DNA of 64,000 nt. Origin: JAFGUB01 sp050305515 (lineage in GTDB: Bacteria; Campylobacterota; Campylobacteria; Campylobacterales; Sulfurimonadaceae). Where the stretch lies: assembly GCA_050305515.1 (NCBI GenBank), contig JBNLFL010000008.1:124001-188000 (forward strand), read 5' to 3'. Below, one piece after another: positions 42,011-51,430 of this stretch; positions within the stretch are counted from its first letter, which is position 1; the number at the start of each line of letters is the position of its first letter. The notes under the pieces are model-generated. The model was not told the origin of the DNA. It was given only the letters and a program-made list of their open reading frames with translations, and did no database searches. The position numbers and the translations under genes were made by a program.

Positions 42011-42016
42011 TATGAT
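42011..42016 (+). promoter_or_regulatory. Probable promoter of the MSHA/Cts-type operon
   Basis: TATGAT preceded by a T-run, 34 bases before the ATG of the first pilus gene (ribosome-binding site GATGAGGA). The remainder of the 202-base gap (41848-42049) is AT-rich and shows nothing else I recognise. Confidence 0.5.
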
Positions 42017-42049
42017 AAGCGTTATCTTTCAATTAAAAGATGAGGACAC

Positions 42050-43585
42050 ATGAGCCAAAGCAGCAACCCTTTCTCAAGTATTATCTCTGTTAATCCTTAT
42101 CGTAACATCTACTTCACCAGTTCGGGTCAGCATATTGCTGAAGAGAAGAAACCACTCTTTAGTAAAACCCAATACGCCATCTCGTTTCTCAACACCAAAA
42201 GTTTTATCACTGCCATGGTGGGAATCAGTAAAAACATTCCTGATGAAGATCTGTACGATGCACTCGAGAACAAGGTCTATGACGAACTTGCCCTGGATAT
42301 GGCTGTTGAGTACAAAATCCAGTTTATTGAAGCAACTCATGCAACTGATGAGAGTGACAAATACTATCATGTATTTATTGTAGACCCCCTCACGCTTGAA
42401 GAGGACTTCAAAGGCGTCGTAGAGCAGATTAAATATCTGGATCAGATTGTTCCGATTCCCCTGCTATTTCAGGCACTTTACAAACGTGAACTAATTCATG
42501 ACACAGGTCTTCACATTTTCATCTATTTTCAGGAAAATGATGCATCTTTAACGATCTATGATGATCAAAACTTTCTTTATACAAAGTCTCTGAAATACTC
42601 TTTCCGACAGATGCATGAACGTTTTGTAGAGCTTATCGGCGAGCAGATAGGTTATGAACAGTTTCTCTCTTCTATTTCTGAAAATGGAATTGGTCTTCCA
42701 AATCCGGAATATCAAAAATATCTCATCAAACTATTTGGCGAACTGTTTCTGCATATCAATGATGTCCTGACTTATGCCAAACGCGCTTTTGAAATTGAAT
42801 TGGTTGATCACGTTTACATAGGCTCTCTTATCGGTTCTATAACAGGACTTGATGAATACGCTCAGACCTATCTTGGCCTCCCATCATCCCTGTTTGATTT
42901 CAATTACGGGTTTACAGTTGAAGGAAATGCACCGGATCAAATCCATGCGTTGATGCATCTATTCGCACAGCTTGATGCGACAGAGCGCTATGATTGTAAC
43001 TTTACCCAATATCACCGTCCTCCTCCGTTTGTCAAACGTCAGAGCGGTAAAATCATTATGCTAACTGCAGCATCATTGTTGGGTGCCATGCTCTATCCCG
43101 TTACCTATTGGACCCTTCAATACACAGAAGACATGCACTTCAATATTCTCTCTAACGAATACAGAGAACTTCACAACCAAAAAATTGAGCGTGAAGCACT
43201 GATCAACATCAAACTAGCCAACCAAAAAAAGTATGAGTCACTCTACAATGACGAATTGCAGGAATATCAAAAAAGCAAAAACACGCTCCTGAAAATCCAT
43301 GATGTCAAAGTCAACTATCCAATGAAAGCAAAACAATTGGCCTATTTCACCAATGATTTCAATCGTTATGACGTGAATATAAAAGATATTACTTATCAGG
43401 AACCTTCATCTGCACAACGCAGTTTTTCGTTCACACTGATAGCAAAGAATGACAAGCAGTTAACTGATTTGCTGAAATATCTTACAGCAAATCGTTCCAA
43501 AAGCTATAATTTCAGTATGGATAAAATCACTTTTGCTGAGGAAGAAAAACTCTATACCAGTGAGCTAAAGGCGGTGCTGCGATGA
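42050..43585 (+). CDS. MshI-like pilus assembly protein (PilM-PilN fusion type)
   Basis: 511 aa. Residues 1-320 are a cytoplasmic, PilM-like domain with weak sequence similarity (no clear actin-fold ATP motifs). A single membrane helix is at about 333-355 (KIIMLTAASLLGAMLYPVTYWTL), followed by a coiled coil (about 360-420, NILSNEYRELHNQKIEREAL...) and a PilN-like ferredoxin-fold end. In MSHA systems MshI has this combined inner-membrane platform role. First gene of the operon; it overlaps the next by 4 bases. Confidence 0.7.
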   Translation: MSQSSNPFSSIISVNPYRNIYFTSSGQHIAEEKKPLFSKTQYAISFLNTKSFITAMVGISKNIPDEDLYDALENKVYDELALDMAVEYKIQFIEATHATDESDKYYHVFIVDPLTLEEDFKGVVEQIKYLDQIVPIPLLFQALYKRELIHDTGLHIFIYFQENDASLTIYDDQNFLYTKSLKYSFRQMHERFVELIGEQIGYEQFLSSISENGIGLPNPEYQKYLIKLFGELFLHINDVLTYAKRAFEIELVDHVYIGSLIGSITGLDEYAQTYLGLPSSLFDFNYGFTVEGNAPDQIHALMHLFAQLDATERYDCNFTQYHRPPPFVKRQSGKIIMLTAASLLGAMLYPVTYWTLQYTEDMHFNILSNEYRELHNQKIEREALINIKLANQKKYESLYNDELQEYQKSKNTLLKIHDVKVNYPMKAKQLAYFTNDFNRYDVNIKDITYQEPSSAQRSFSFTLIAKNDKQLTDLLKYLTANRSKSYNFSMDKITFAEEEKLYTSELKAVLR

Positions 43586-44214
43586 CCCATTTACTAGAAA
43601 ATTACCTCTACAAAATCGATTCCGCTTTTGCTGAAAAAGATGAAAAAGAGATTTTGATGATTTATGTCATGATCTTTGCAGGACTTTTTGCACTCTCTTA
43701 TCTTCTTTTCTGGGAAAGTTCTGAGAAAGGCTTTAAAGCGAGTCACAGCAAAGTCGTCGACATGCAGGGAAAGATTGCAGTGGATCAGAACTTTATAATC
43801 GCCAATCCTCCTGAAAAAATTACGGCTATCGAAAGTAAAACTGAAACCTACAAGCAACAGCTGGTACAGTCACAGGAAGACAACGAATATATTAAGTTTC
43901 AAATAGAAAAGATTTCCGAACTTTACTATGACGAAGAGACCTGGGGCGACTATATCAACTCGATATCCAGACATGCAAAGTCCGACAATATTCATTTGCT
44001 TGAACTCAGTAACAGTATTGCTGATTCAAATCAGACCTTTGGACACGTTCTGGATATCACTATAAGAGCTAATGCACCCTATAAAAACCTGCTCACTTTC
44101 ATCAATCATCTTGAACAGAGTTTTCTAGTCGTTGATTTACATGATATGAATGTTGAAGCCACTGACGTTCTGACTGCAGATTTGAAAATTTCAGTGTGGG
44201 GGATCAGTTACTAA
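43582..44214 (+). CDS. MshJ/PilO-like alignment protein
   Basis: 210 aa, one membrane helix (about 25-46, MIYVMIFAGLFALSYLLFW), a coiled coil (about 60-105) and a small C-terminal alpha/beta domain (about 120-210, FGHVLDITIRANAPYKNLLTFINHLEQSFLVVDL, shown in part). This is the PilO architecture, pairing with PilN. It overlaps the next gene (TAATG). Confidence 0.72.
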   Translation: MTHLLENYLYKIDSAFAEKDEKEILMIYVMIFAGLFALSYLLFWESSEKGFKASHSKVVDMQGKIAVDQNFIIANPPEKITAIESKTETYKQQLVQSQEDNEYIKFQIEKISELYYDEETWGDYINSISRHAKSDNIHLLELSNSIADSNQTFGHVLDITIRANAPYKNLLTFINHLEQSFLVVDLHDMNVEATDVLTADLKISVWGISY

Positions 44215-44651
44215 TGAAATCATCTACTTTCTTTCTGATCTTTATCGCATCGATTATGAGTGCATCCGACTCGCATTTGGTATGGGTTGATGAACAGATC
44301 AATGCTATAAAACCGCAACGGAGCGGTATCAGTAACGATTATATCAACCTTCTTAAAGATCCTGTTAAACTTGAAGCCCCCAAAAGCGATCCATCACAAC
44401 CGGAGAAAGCAACTGCTTTTGCAGCATCAGAAAAATCTGACCGAAAACTTAACCTCAAACCTTTAACTTTGGAAGCTATTATCAATCAGAGTGCTTACAT
44501 TAACGGCAACTGGTATCAGCTCCATGATAAGGTCCGTGACAGTCAACTGGTTGCCATTGACGACAATTTTATTGTGTTAACCAATAAAAAGCAAAAAACA
44601 CGCCTCTTCGTCAACCCGAAGAATGATAAAATAAAAATCACTACACGATAG
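44214..44651 (+). CDS. MshK/PilP-like periplasmic protein (CtsR position)
   Basis: 145 aa from ATG 44214, which overlaps the upstream stop; the open frame starting at 44196 lacks the logic of the signal peptide MKSSTFFLIFIASIMSA. The C-terminal 60 residues (LEAIINQSAYINGNWYQLHDKVRDSQL) resemble the HR domain of PilP/GspC-type proteins that dock to the secretin. In position it corresponds to ctsR of C. jejuni. Confidence 0.68.
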   Translation: MKSSTFFLIFIASIMSASDSHLVWVDEQINAIKPQRSGISNDYINLLKDPVKLEAPKSDPSQPEKATAFAASEKSDRKLNLKPLTLEAIINQSAYINGNWYQLHDKVRDSQLVAIDDNFIVLTNKKQKTRLFVNPKNDKIKITTR

Positions 44652-44659
44652 GACATCTT

Positions 44660-46264
44660 ATGACACGATTTTTACGCAAACAATACACAAAAACCGCCTT
44701 AACTATTCTGACGCCTTTTTTGCTTGCAAGCATCAGTCACGCTGATTGTGCCTATCAGCTTTTCAGTATTACTTCTGCAAAAGGTATCACGATTGAAGAG
44801 TTTGTCGATCAGCTCAGTAATGAGTGTGACTACAGTATTGTTATAGCAGACCCTGAAGCTGAAAAAATCATCAAGAGAAATCTTCAAAAAACCACATTAA
44901 AAAACCTGACTATTGATGAAGTTCTCAATATCGTCTTGGTGGAAAACAATCTCACTTATACGCTTGATAATAATGTCTTGAAAATTTCTTATCTGATCAC
45001 GAAAACTTTCCAGCTCGATTATCTGATCTCCAAACGCACCGGAAAGGGCAGTACCGATATCACTCTCAGTTCACAGACAGCTGCCAATAGCGGTATGAAT
45101 TCGACTGGTGCTACAACAATGGCCGGTGGGCAAGGTGGAGGAAATGACTCACAGACAGGAATTAAAATTGAATCTGAAGATGAAGTTGTCTTCTGGCATG
45201 AACTAGATCTCGAATTTGAACGTGTTTTGAACCGTCCGGAAGATGACTACAAAGCCGATGCTCCAATTATTAATAAAAATGCCGGTATGGTAACCGTAAC
45301 AGCGACGCTGAAACAGCTCAAACGCCTTGAAGAATATATTGAACACCTTCAACATAAAATGCAGCAACAGGTACTTATTGACGTCCATATGCTTCTTGTC
45401 ACTTTCAATGATGCAAAAACGACCGGTGTCGACTGGTCACAAATTTATGCACTGCAAAACTTCAAACTTTCAGGTGAATATCTTGCGTCCCGAAATGTTG
45501 CAACTATAGAAAATAATGAAATTACCGAATGGGGCAACCATCTAAACGAACCAGCAAGTTTCGTAAAAATTGCCGCCAGCGGCCTCAGCATTAATGAAGT
45601 CATTAAGTTTTTAAGATCTCAGGGAGAAGTGCATACCGTTTCAAATCCAAAAGTTTTGACGCTTAACAATCAGCCGGCGCTGATTACCGTAGGTACCGAA
45701 TATTTTTATAAGATCCAGCAAACTTCAAATCAGCAGGGAAGCGGTGGCGGCGTTGCAGCTACGACTCAAAATGACATTGTCAACTCTGTATTTGCTGGTG
45801 TACTGCTTGATATTACACCTGAAATTGCAAATGATAAAACCATTACACTTAAAATCAACCCTTCCGTATCACGTACCAGAGAGGATCTTTCAACTACGGA
45901 TCAGGGAGGCCGCACCATTCCGCCGGATCTTGACCGGAGACAGCTAGCATCTGTTGTAACCGTCAAAGATGGTGCCCAAGTTATTCTGGGTGGCTTGATC
46001 AATCAAAACGATACTACCACAAAAAACAAAGTACCTTTACTCGGGGATATCCCAGGACTTGGCTACCTATTCAAATATGAAGAAGCTATCGTTTCTACGG
46101 AAGAGTTGATTGTGGTGATTGAACCTCATATTATCGATAAAGCAGATAATCGCCTGAGCCTGTCAGAACTTGGTTATGAGCGTATTGACACATCAATTGT
46201 ACAACATAGTCACAAGTCTGAAAATACACTAATGGATTCTCCTAAAGAGTCCGATGGAAACTAA
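44660..46264 (+). CDS. mshL: Secretin, MshL/CtsD-like
   Basis: 534 aa. Signal peptide to about residue 30, then N0-like STN domain (about 38-115) with ITIEEFVDQLSNECDYSIV, a Gly/Ser/Thr-rich insert (about 130-170), an N1 domain, and the C-terminal secretin beta-barrel with the signature VPLLGDIPGLGYLFK (about 457-471). It forms the outer-membrane pore. Ends overlapping the ATPase gene by 11 bases. Confidence 0.88.
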   Translation: MTRFLRKQYTKTALTILTPFLLASISHADCAYQLFSITSAKGITIEEFVDQLSNECDYSIVIADPEAEKIIKRNLQKTTLKNLTIDEVLNIVLVENNLTYTLDNNVLKISYLITKTFQLDYLISKRTGKGSTDITLSSQTAANSGMNSTGATTMAGGQGGGNDSQTGIKIESEDEVVFWHELDLEFERVLNRPEDDYKADAPIINKNAGMVTVTATLKQLKRLEEYIEHLQHKMQQQVLIDVHMLLVTFNDAKTTGVDWSQIYALQNFKLSGEYLASRNVATIENNEITEWGNHLNEPASFVKIAASGLSINEVIKFLRSQGEVHTVSNPKVLTLNNQPALITVGTEYFYKIQQTSNQQGSGGGVAATTQNDIVNSVFAGVLLDITPEIANDKTITLKINPSVSRTREDLSTTDQGGRTIPPDLDRRQLASVVTVKDGAQVILGGLINQNDTTTKNKVPLLGDIPGLGYLFKYEEAIVSTEELIVVIEPHIIDKADNRLSLSELGYERIDTSIVQHSHKSENTLMDSPKESDGN

Positions 46265-47063
46265 TCTTTTCTCAAAACCGAAAGAGGTTTTTCTGGATGT
46301 TGTCAATGCGAAAGACTACATCCAGCTTGACAGTGTCTCTACCATTTATCAGTCTTTAAAAGATACAGTCAAAAAACCTCTTAAAATGATCCTGCTATAC
46401 GGTCGTCCCGGCACTGGCAAAAGTATGCTCCTTAATAAACTCTATCAGGATCTTTCAAAATATCAGAAGGTAGTTATATATCATACTCCATTGGTTGATG
46501 AAGTAGAGTTCTTAAGATCACTTGCACGTGACATTTATGATGTCCACAGTGATAAAGAGCTCAACTTTACACGTTTCAATGAACTATCCAATCACTATAG
46601 ATTTGATACTGTTCCGCTTGTTTTACTTGATGAAGCGCAGCTTTATTCCTCCTCCCTAATGGAAAAGATTCGACTGCTTTCAGATTCAAGAAAAATCAAA
46701 TTTGTGATAACACTGCACAAAACTGAAGAAGAAGACATCATCGCAAAAGAACATTTCCAGACACGAATTTGGGAAAGTATTGAGCTAAAAAACTCTTCCC
46801 ATTCCGAACTTAAAATCTATATTCAAAAAAAATTGATGAAAGCCAACTGTTTTGATATTGCCAATATGTTTGATGACAAAAATTCAAAATTGATTCATAC
46901 GATTACACATGGAAATTACCGAGATACCAATAAGCTCCTGTTTTCTTTGTTTCATATTCTTCACTGGTATGAAGACAATAAACCCAGCAAAGTTAATTAT
47001 CAATATGTTTCAAAAAAAATGATTGAAATGGCTGCAATCGACTCTGGATTCCTGCATGCGTAA
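46254..47063 (+). CDS. ExeA/MshM/CtsP-like P-loop ATPase
   Basis: 269 aa AAA ATPase. Walker A YGRPGTGKSMLLNKLY (about 48-63), Walker B VLLDEAQLYSSSLMEKIRLL (about 123-142) and an arginine-finger-like helix region. Family members (ExeA, MshM, CtsP) help assemble or load the secretin complex or, in Campylobacter, support DNA uptake. Composition is noticeably richer in A/T than the flanking housekeeping genes. Confidence 0.82.
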   Translation: METNLFSKPKEVFLDVVNAKDYIQLDSVSTIYQSLKDTVKKPLKMILLYGRPGTGKSMLLNKLYQDLSKYQKVVIYHTPLVDEVEFLRSLARDIYDVHSDKELNFTRFNELSNHYRFDTVPLVLLDEAQLYSSSLMEKIRLLSDSRKIKFVITLHKTEEEDIIAKEHFQTRIWESIELKNSSHSELKIYIQKKLMKANCFDIANMFDDKNSKLIHTITHGNYRDTNKLLFSLFHILHWYEDNKPSKVNYQYVSKKMIEMAAIDSGFLHA

Positions 47064-47868
47064 TGTGAACGAACTCGAACGCGCATGGATGCGTTACAAA
47101 TTTCGTTCCTATCTTCCAAAAGCTGCAGGTGCCCTCGTTGTGCTGACATTTCTTGTCATTGGTACCGTTTATATCTTCTCTGAAGATGAATACCCAGAGC
47201 AAACTGCTGCAACAGCTTCCAAAAATACTTCTAAGACTGAGATTAAACAACTCGATACAGCAGTATCAACATTACCGGTAACACCTGTCAAAACATCGAA
47301 AGCTCCTGTGCCACCTTCTCCAGCAACACATGCAGAATCACCGGTGCAGCTCACACCTTCACTAGGCTTCATCGCATCTATGGACCAGGCACCCGCCAGT
47401 GAAACAAAGAACATAACATCAGCCCCTGTTGAACCACCCCCCAGTGCTTCAAAAGTTTTTGAAGCACTGGTACCTAAACCGAAAGAAACATCCAAAATAC
47501 TAAGTCCTGATCCCATTGTGTCAGTTCCTGAAGAAACGTCGAAAATATCCATTGATATACATCAGGATGAAGAAGACATCAAAGAAGTAATAGCGCGATT
47601 CAAAGTCAACAAAAAACCAGCACTTAGCCTTTTTATCGCCAAACGCTACTACGCCATCGGTCGATATCGAGAATCTTACAACTATGCATTAATCACCAAT
47701 GATATCGATTCAGACATAGAAGAGAGTTGGCTCATCGCGGCGAAGTCTTTAGTAAAGATGAATGAAAAAGAGAAAGCAGTCAATCTGCTTACGCAATTTA
47801 TCGATCGGACTTTCTCCGTACGTGCTAAAATGCTCCTGGGCCAGATTAACAACGGAACGCTTGAATGA
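47056..47868 (+). CDS. MshN-like membrane TPR protein
   Basis: 270 aa from ATG 47056, overlapping the ATPase stop by 8 bases. A basic cytoplasmic stub, one membrane helix (about 24-42, GALVVLTFLVIGTVYIF), a long Pro/Thr/Ala-rich linker (about 50-170, with repeated APVPPSPA-type stretches) and a C-terminal TPR-like helical region (about 185-270). MshN has the same plan. The low-complexity linker should span the periplasm. Confidence 0.7.
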   Translation: MRNVNELERAWMRYKFRSYLPKAAGALVVLTFLVIGTVYIFSEDEYPEQTAATASKNTSKTEIKQLDTAVSTLPVTPVKTSKAPVPPSPATHAESPVQLTPSLGFIASMDQAPASETKNITSAPVEPPPSASKVFEALVPKPKETSKILSPDPIVSVPEETSKISIDIHQDEEDIKEVIARFKVNKKPALSLFIAKRYYAIGRYRESYNYALITNDIDSDIEESWLIAAKSLVKMNEKEKAVNLLTQFIDRTFSVRAKMLLGQINNGTLE

Positions 47869-48410
47869 AGCATCTCATAACGATTCTACTTTTTTTTACT
47901 TTTGCATACTCAGATACAAAAACCGACTTATTACAACTTTATAATAATAAAGAGTATAAAGCTGCCTGTAAACTTGGTATGGACAATTACGGCGATTATA
48001 CACGGGACGAAGCATTCATTTCTCTCTATGCGTTTTCCTGTCTCAATGCCGATTATATCGACCGTCTTGCAGTTCCAATTTCTGCACTGAAATATTCAAA
48101 AGAAGCCCGAGCCAATGCCGCTTATTTTTCAACAGTCTTAATGCAAAAAAAGTTACTTTATCATGCGCTTATTGACGGCTATCCAATCGGTTCTCTTGTA
48201 TTACCTACAACAGATTTTGTCCTTTCGAAAGTTTTCGATCTCTACTGCCAAGATGTGCAAAAAAGTGAAAAAAATATTTTTGAGTATCAGGATCCCAAAA
48301 ATCCAGAAATCAGCTATAGGCTTTATATAGAAAACCATCCCAGTTTGAAAAAAATGATTATTGAAGTCTATCATGATAAAATATTGGCTGAACGTCATCT
48401 TTATTGGTAG
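47865..48410 (+). CDS. Unknown secreted protein in pilus operon (CtsX position)
   Basis: 181 aa with signal peptide (MKHLITILLFFTFAYS). The mature part is helical with cysteines at about 35 and 59, ending in a beta-rich segment (YRLYIENHPSLKKMIIEVYHDKILAERHLYW, shown in part). No counterpart in Vibrio msh operons is obvious to me; in Campylobacter the slot before ctsE is held by ctsX, a membrane protein, but sequence similarity cannot be judged here. It overlaps its upstream neighbour by 4 bases. Confidence 0.6.
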   Translation: MKHLITILLFFTFAYSDTKTDLLQLYNNKEYKAACKLGMDNYGDYTRDEAFISLYAFSCLNADYIDRLAVPISALKYSKEARANAAYFSTVLMQKKLLYHALIDGYPIGSLVLPTTDFVLSKVFDLYCQDVQKSEKNIFEYQDPKNPEISYRLYIENHPSLKKMIIEVYHDKILAERHLYW

Positions 48411-48422
48411 TATTGAGGTTGC

Positions 48423-50159
48423 ATGGATAGAGTAACATTAGATCTTATTGCTAAAAACCATTTAACACAGCAGCAGGTAGAACGCCTTACTTCACGCGGC
48501 GTTGGAAATGATACAGTTTTAGAAACACTGACAAAAATCGGTGCAGTTTCAGTCAACTTTGTTAAACGTTTCATTGTCGAGCAGATTCGTGCCGGCCGTT
48601 ATGACATTCATATCATCAAAAACTATCACTTTCTTGACGAGGGTGCCATCTTAGAGTATCTTGCTGAAGTCATGGAAATTCAGTTTGTTGACCTTGACTC
48701 AGTCGATCTGGATTACCGTCTTTCAGAGCGTCTGCCTATCGTGCAGCTAAAAAAGAACAGTGCCATCCCTATTTCACAGGATGACATGTATGTCAATGTC
48801 GTTTTTTCTGATCCTCTTAATATACAGTTTCAGGAGGCAATTCAACGACTTTTTCCTAGAAAGCCCATTAGAGTACTGGTTGCAACCGAAAAACAGATTC
48901 AGGCATACCTTTTTAAACTTGAGATCAAAGATAGCGTCAAAGAGCTTGTCACCAACATTCGCTCCGAACTAAACTCCATAGGCAGCCTTGAAGAGCAGCA
49001 GGAAGCCTCCTCTATTTTGCAGCTTATCGATGTCATACTCAAAGCCTGTATCAACGGACGCGCCAGTGACATCCATATTGAACCGACTGAAAAAAACTGT
49101 GTCGTTCGCGGACGTGTTGACGGAAAACTGGCTGAAATCTTTATTTTTGACAAAGACATCTACCCACCGCTTGCATCGCGTCTGAAGCTTCTCGCCAATC
49201 TGGATATTGCCGAAAAACGCAAACCTCAAGATGGGCGTTTTTCCGCCAACGTCAAAGACAGAGAATTCGACTTCCGTATTTCTACCTTGCCAATTCTGTA
49301 TGGCGAATCTATTGTTATGCGTATTCTGGACAAAACCAAGGCTTTGATCAAACTTGAAGATGCCGGGATGGATGAAATCAGTTATCATAAACTTCATGCC
49401 GCACTGCAATCACCTTTTGGGATCATCCTGGTAACGGGACCTACCGGTAGCGGTAAAACCACCACACTTTATGGCGCATTGAACGAACTACGTTCTGTCG
49501 AAGAAAAAGTCATTACGGTTGAAGACCCGGTAGAGTACCGTATGAACCTGATTCAGCAAGTGCAGGTCAATGCAAAAGTCGGGCTCTCTTTTGCCGATGC
49601 CCTGCGCTCTATTTTGCGCCAGGACCCTGACAAAATCATGATCGGGGAAATTCGTGATCAGGAGACACTTGAAATTGCGATTAAAGCCGCTTTAACGGGT
49701 CACCTTGTCATTTCCACTCTGCATACAAATGATGCAGTGAGCGCGATTCCGCGTATGTCAGACATGGGTATTGAACCCTACCTCATAAGCGGTGCGCTTG
49801 TAGCAGTTCAGGCACAGCGTTTGGTTCGAAAGATCTGCGTACATTGTAAAAAAGAGACAACCATACCTAAAGTGCTGGAAGAAAAGTTTCACAAATACAT
49901 TCCTGAACACACCCAGTTCTATGAGGGAGCAGGATGCCGTGAATGCAATGGCAGCGGTTATATGGGACGAGAAATGATCAGTGAAGTCCTACCAATTTCA
50001 GAAGAAGTTTCAAGTCTAATCGCCAAAGGTGCTTCAAAGGATGAAATCATGGCTCAGGCAAACAAAGAAGGGTTCGTTGATATGTTCACGAACGGTATGA
50101 AAAAAGCTATCAGCGGTATTACAACCATTGATGAAATTCTCAGGGTGGCAAAAGGATGA
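48423..50159 (+). CDS. mshE: Type II/IV pilus extension ATPase, GspE/MshE/CtsE-like
   Basis: 578 aa. N1E domain (about 1-140), linker, and ATPase domain with Walker A GPTGSGKTTTLYGAL (about 337-351), Asp and Walker B boxes IMIGEIRDQETLEIA, His box GHLVISTLHTND, and a C4 zinc site (CVHCKK...CRECNGSGYMGR, about 474-505). It powers pilus or pseudopilus polymerisation. ATGA overlap with the next gene. Confidence 0.9.
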   Translation: MDRVTLDLIAKNHLTQQQVERLTSRGVGNDTVLETLTKIGAVSVNFVKRFIVEQIRAGRYDIHIIKNYHFLDEGAILEYLAEVMEIQFVDLDSVDLDYRLSERLPIVQLKKNSAIPISQDDMYVNVVFSDPLNIQFQEAIQRLFPRKPIRVLVATEKQIQAYLFKLEIKDSVKELVTNIRSELNSIGSLEEQQEASSILQLIDVILKACINGRASDIHIEPTEKNCVVRGRVDGKLAEIFIFDKDIYPPLASRLKLLANLDIAEKRKPQDGRFSANVKDREFDFRISTLPILYGESIVMRILDKTKALIKLEDAGMDEISYHKLHAALQSPFGIILVTGPTGSGKTTTLYGALNELRSVEEKVITVEDPVEYRMNLIQQVQVNAKVGLSFADALRSILRQDPDKIMIGEIRDQETLEIAIKAALTGHLVISTLHTNDAVSAIPRMSDMGIEPYLISGALVAVQAQRLVRKICVHCKKETTIPKVLEEKFHKYIPEHTQFYEGAGCRECNGSGYMGREMISEVLPISEEVSSLIAKGASKDEIMAQANKEGFVDMFTNGMKKAISGITTIDEILRVAKG

Positions 50160-51403
50160 AGTATTTTGAAGCAACAATCCTTGCAAAAGGAAAAAAATCC
50201 ACACACGGGATCTATGCCGAAAGCAAAAAAGAGGCCAGTTATATCGCAAAAATCAAACTCAATGGTATGCTGCTTCGTATTGCCGAAGGTAAACCACCTC
50301 TTGAAGATCAGCTAAAACGTTTTAAAGAAAATCTTTTTAAAAACAGTAAAAAGAAAAAGCTGAAACAGGATGCATTGATCGCTGCCATCCGACAACTTGC
50401 CGTTATGGCCAATGCCGGAATTTCCATTCATGATTCGCTTAAAGAGATTGCCGACGCGACAACTGATAAAAATCTGCAACAGATTCTAGAAAATATCGCA
50501 GACGATATTAACTCGGGTCTCAGTATGTCACAGTCGATGGAAAACTTCCGTTTTCAGCTGGGCAATCTCACTTTGGCAATGGTGGAACTCGGTGAAAAAA
50601 CCGGTAACATGGCGGAATCACTGCATAAACTTGCTGATATGCTCGAAGAGATTCGTCGCAATATCATCAAATTTAAAAAAGCAATGGCTTATCCACGTAA
50701 CGTCATGATTGCCATGGCCGTTGCCTTTACCATTTTGATCTCTTATGTTGTTCCGAAGTTCAAAGCCATTTTCGACAAATTCAACGCAGAGCTTCCGATA
50801 CCGACAAAAATTCTGCTTTTTCTCGAACACCTGTTTAATACCTATGGTCTTTATGTTCTGATGGGTCTGATTCTCTTCTTCCTTATTGCGAGATACATGA
50901 TCAACCATTACACCAATGTACGTTATCGGTGGCACCAGTTTCAGCTTAAAACCTATCTGATCAAGAATATTGTCATGTTTGCGACGCTTAGCCGATTTAC
51001 CCTTGTTTTTTCTGAGCTGGTACGTGCCGGTATTCCTATTGCCGAAGCACTCGAAACTGCGATTGCCATGACGGACAGTCTACCGTTGAAAGAGCGCCTG
51101 CTCAGCGTTCGTGGTACCGTTGAAAAGGGAGGAAGTCTCAGTAACGGTCTGCAAGATACCGGCCTCTTTGAAAATATGATCATTCAGATGGTCAGTGCCG
51201 GAGAATCAAGTGGTCAACTAGATGCAATGCTTGATAAAGTCAATGACTATTACAAAATGCGTTTCGATGCGATTATCGACGGCCTCTCCGAAGCAGTTGA
51301 GCCGATCATGCTCTTCGTTATTGCGAGTTTGGTACTGCTGCTTGCACTCGGTATTTTCATGCCTATGTGGGATCTTGGACAAGCGGTCAAAGGCGCCCAC
51401 TAA
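50156..51403 (+). CDS. mshG: Inner-membrane platform protein, GspF/MshG/CtsF-like
   Basis: 415 aa with two T2SSF domains and three membrane helices (about 180-200, 228-248, 381-402). The second domain shows the pattern SRFTLVFSELVRAGIPIAEALETA and VSAGESSGQLDAML. It couples the ATPase to pilin insertion. Last gene of the operon; no pilins follow in the window, so the major and minor pilins and prepilin peptidase must be elsewhere. Confidence 0.9.
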   Translation: MKYFEATILAKGKKSTHGIYAESKKEASYIAKIKLNGMLLRIAEGKPPLEDQLKRFKENLFKNSKKKKLKQDALIAAIRQLAVMANAGISIHDSLKEIADATTDKNLQQILENIADDINSGLSMSQSMENFRFQLGNLTLAMVELGEKTGNMAESLHKLADMLEEIRRNIIKFKKAMAYPRNVMIAMAVAFTILISYVVPKFKAIFDKFNAELPIPTKILLFLEHLFNTYGLYVLMGLILFFLIARYMINHYTNVRYRWHQFQLKTYLIKNIVMFATLSRFTLVFSELVRAGIPIAEALETAIAMTDSLPLKERLLSVRGTVEKGGSLSNGLQDTGLFENMIIQMVSAGESSGQLDAMLDKVNDYYKMRFDAIIDGLSEAVEPIMLFVIASLVLLLALGIFMPMWDLGQAVKGAH

Positions 51404-51411
51404 TAAAAAAT

Positions 51412-51428
51412 ACCGGGCTTTTGTCCGG
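51412..51428 (-). terminator. Terminator of uvrD (possibly bidirectional)
   Basis: On the minus strand CCGGACAAAAGCCCGG forms a short stem and is followed by TATTTTTTATTA, within the 27-base gap between two convergent stops. Confidence 0.5.
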
Positions 51429-51430
51429 CA

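Noticed and set aside
47170..47560. Pro/Thr/Ala-rich low-complexity stretch as a tandem repeat
   Set aside because: It is the periplasmic linker of the MshN-like protein; no exact DNA repeat unit was found.
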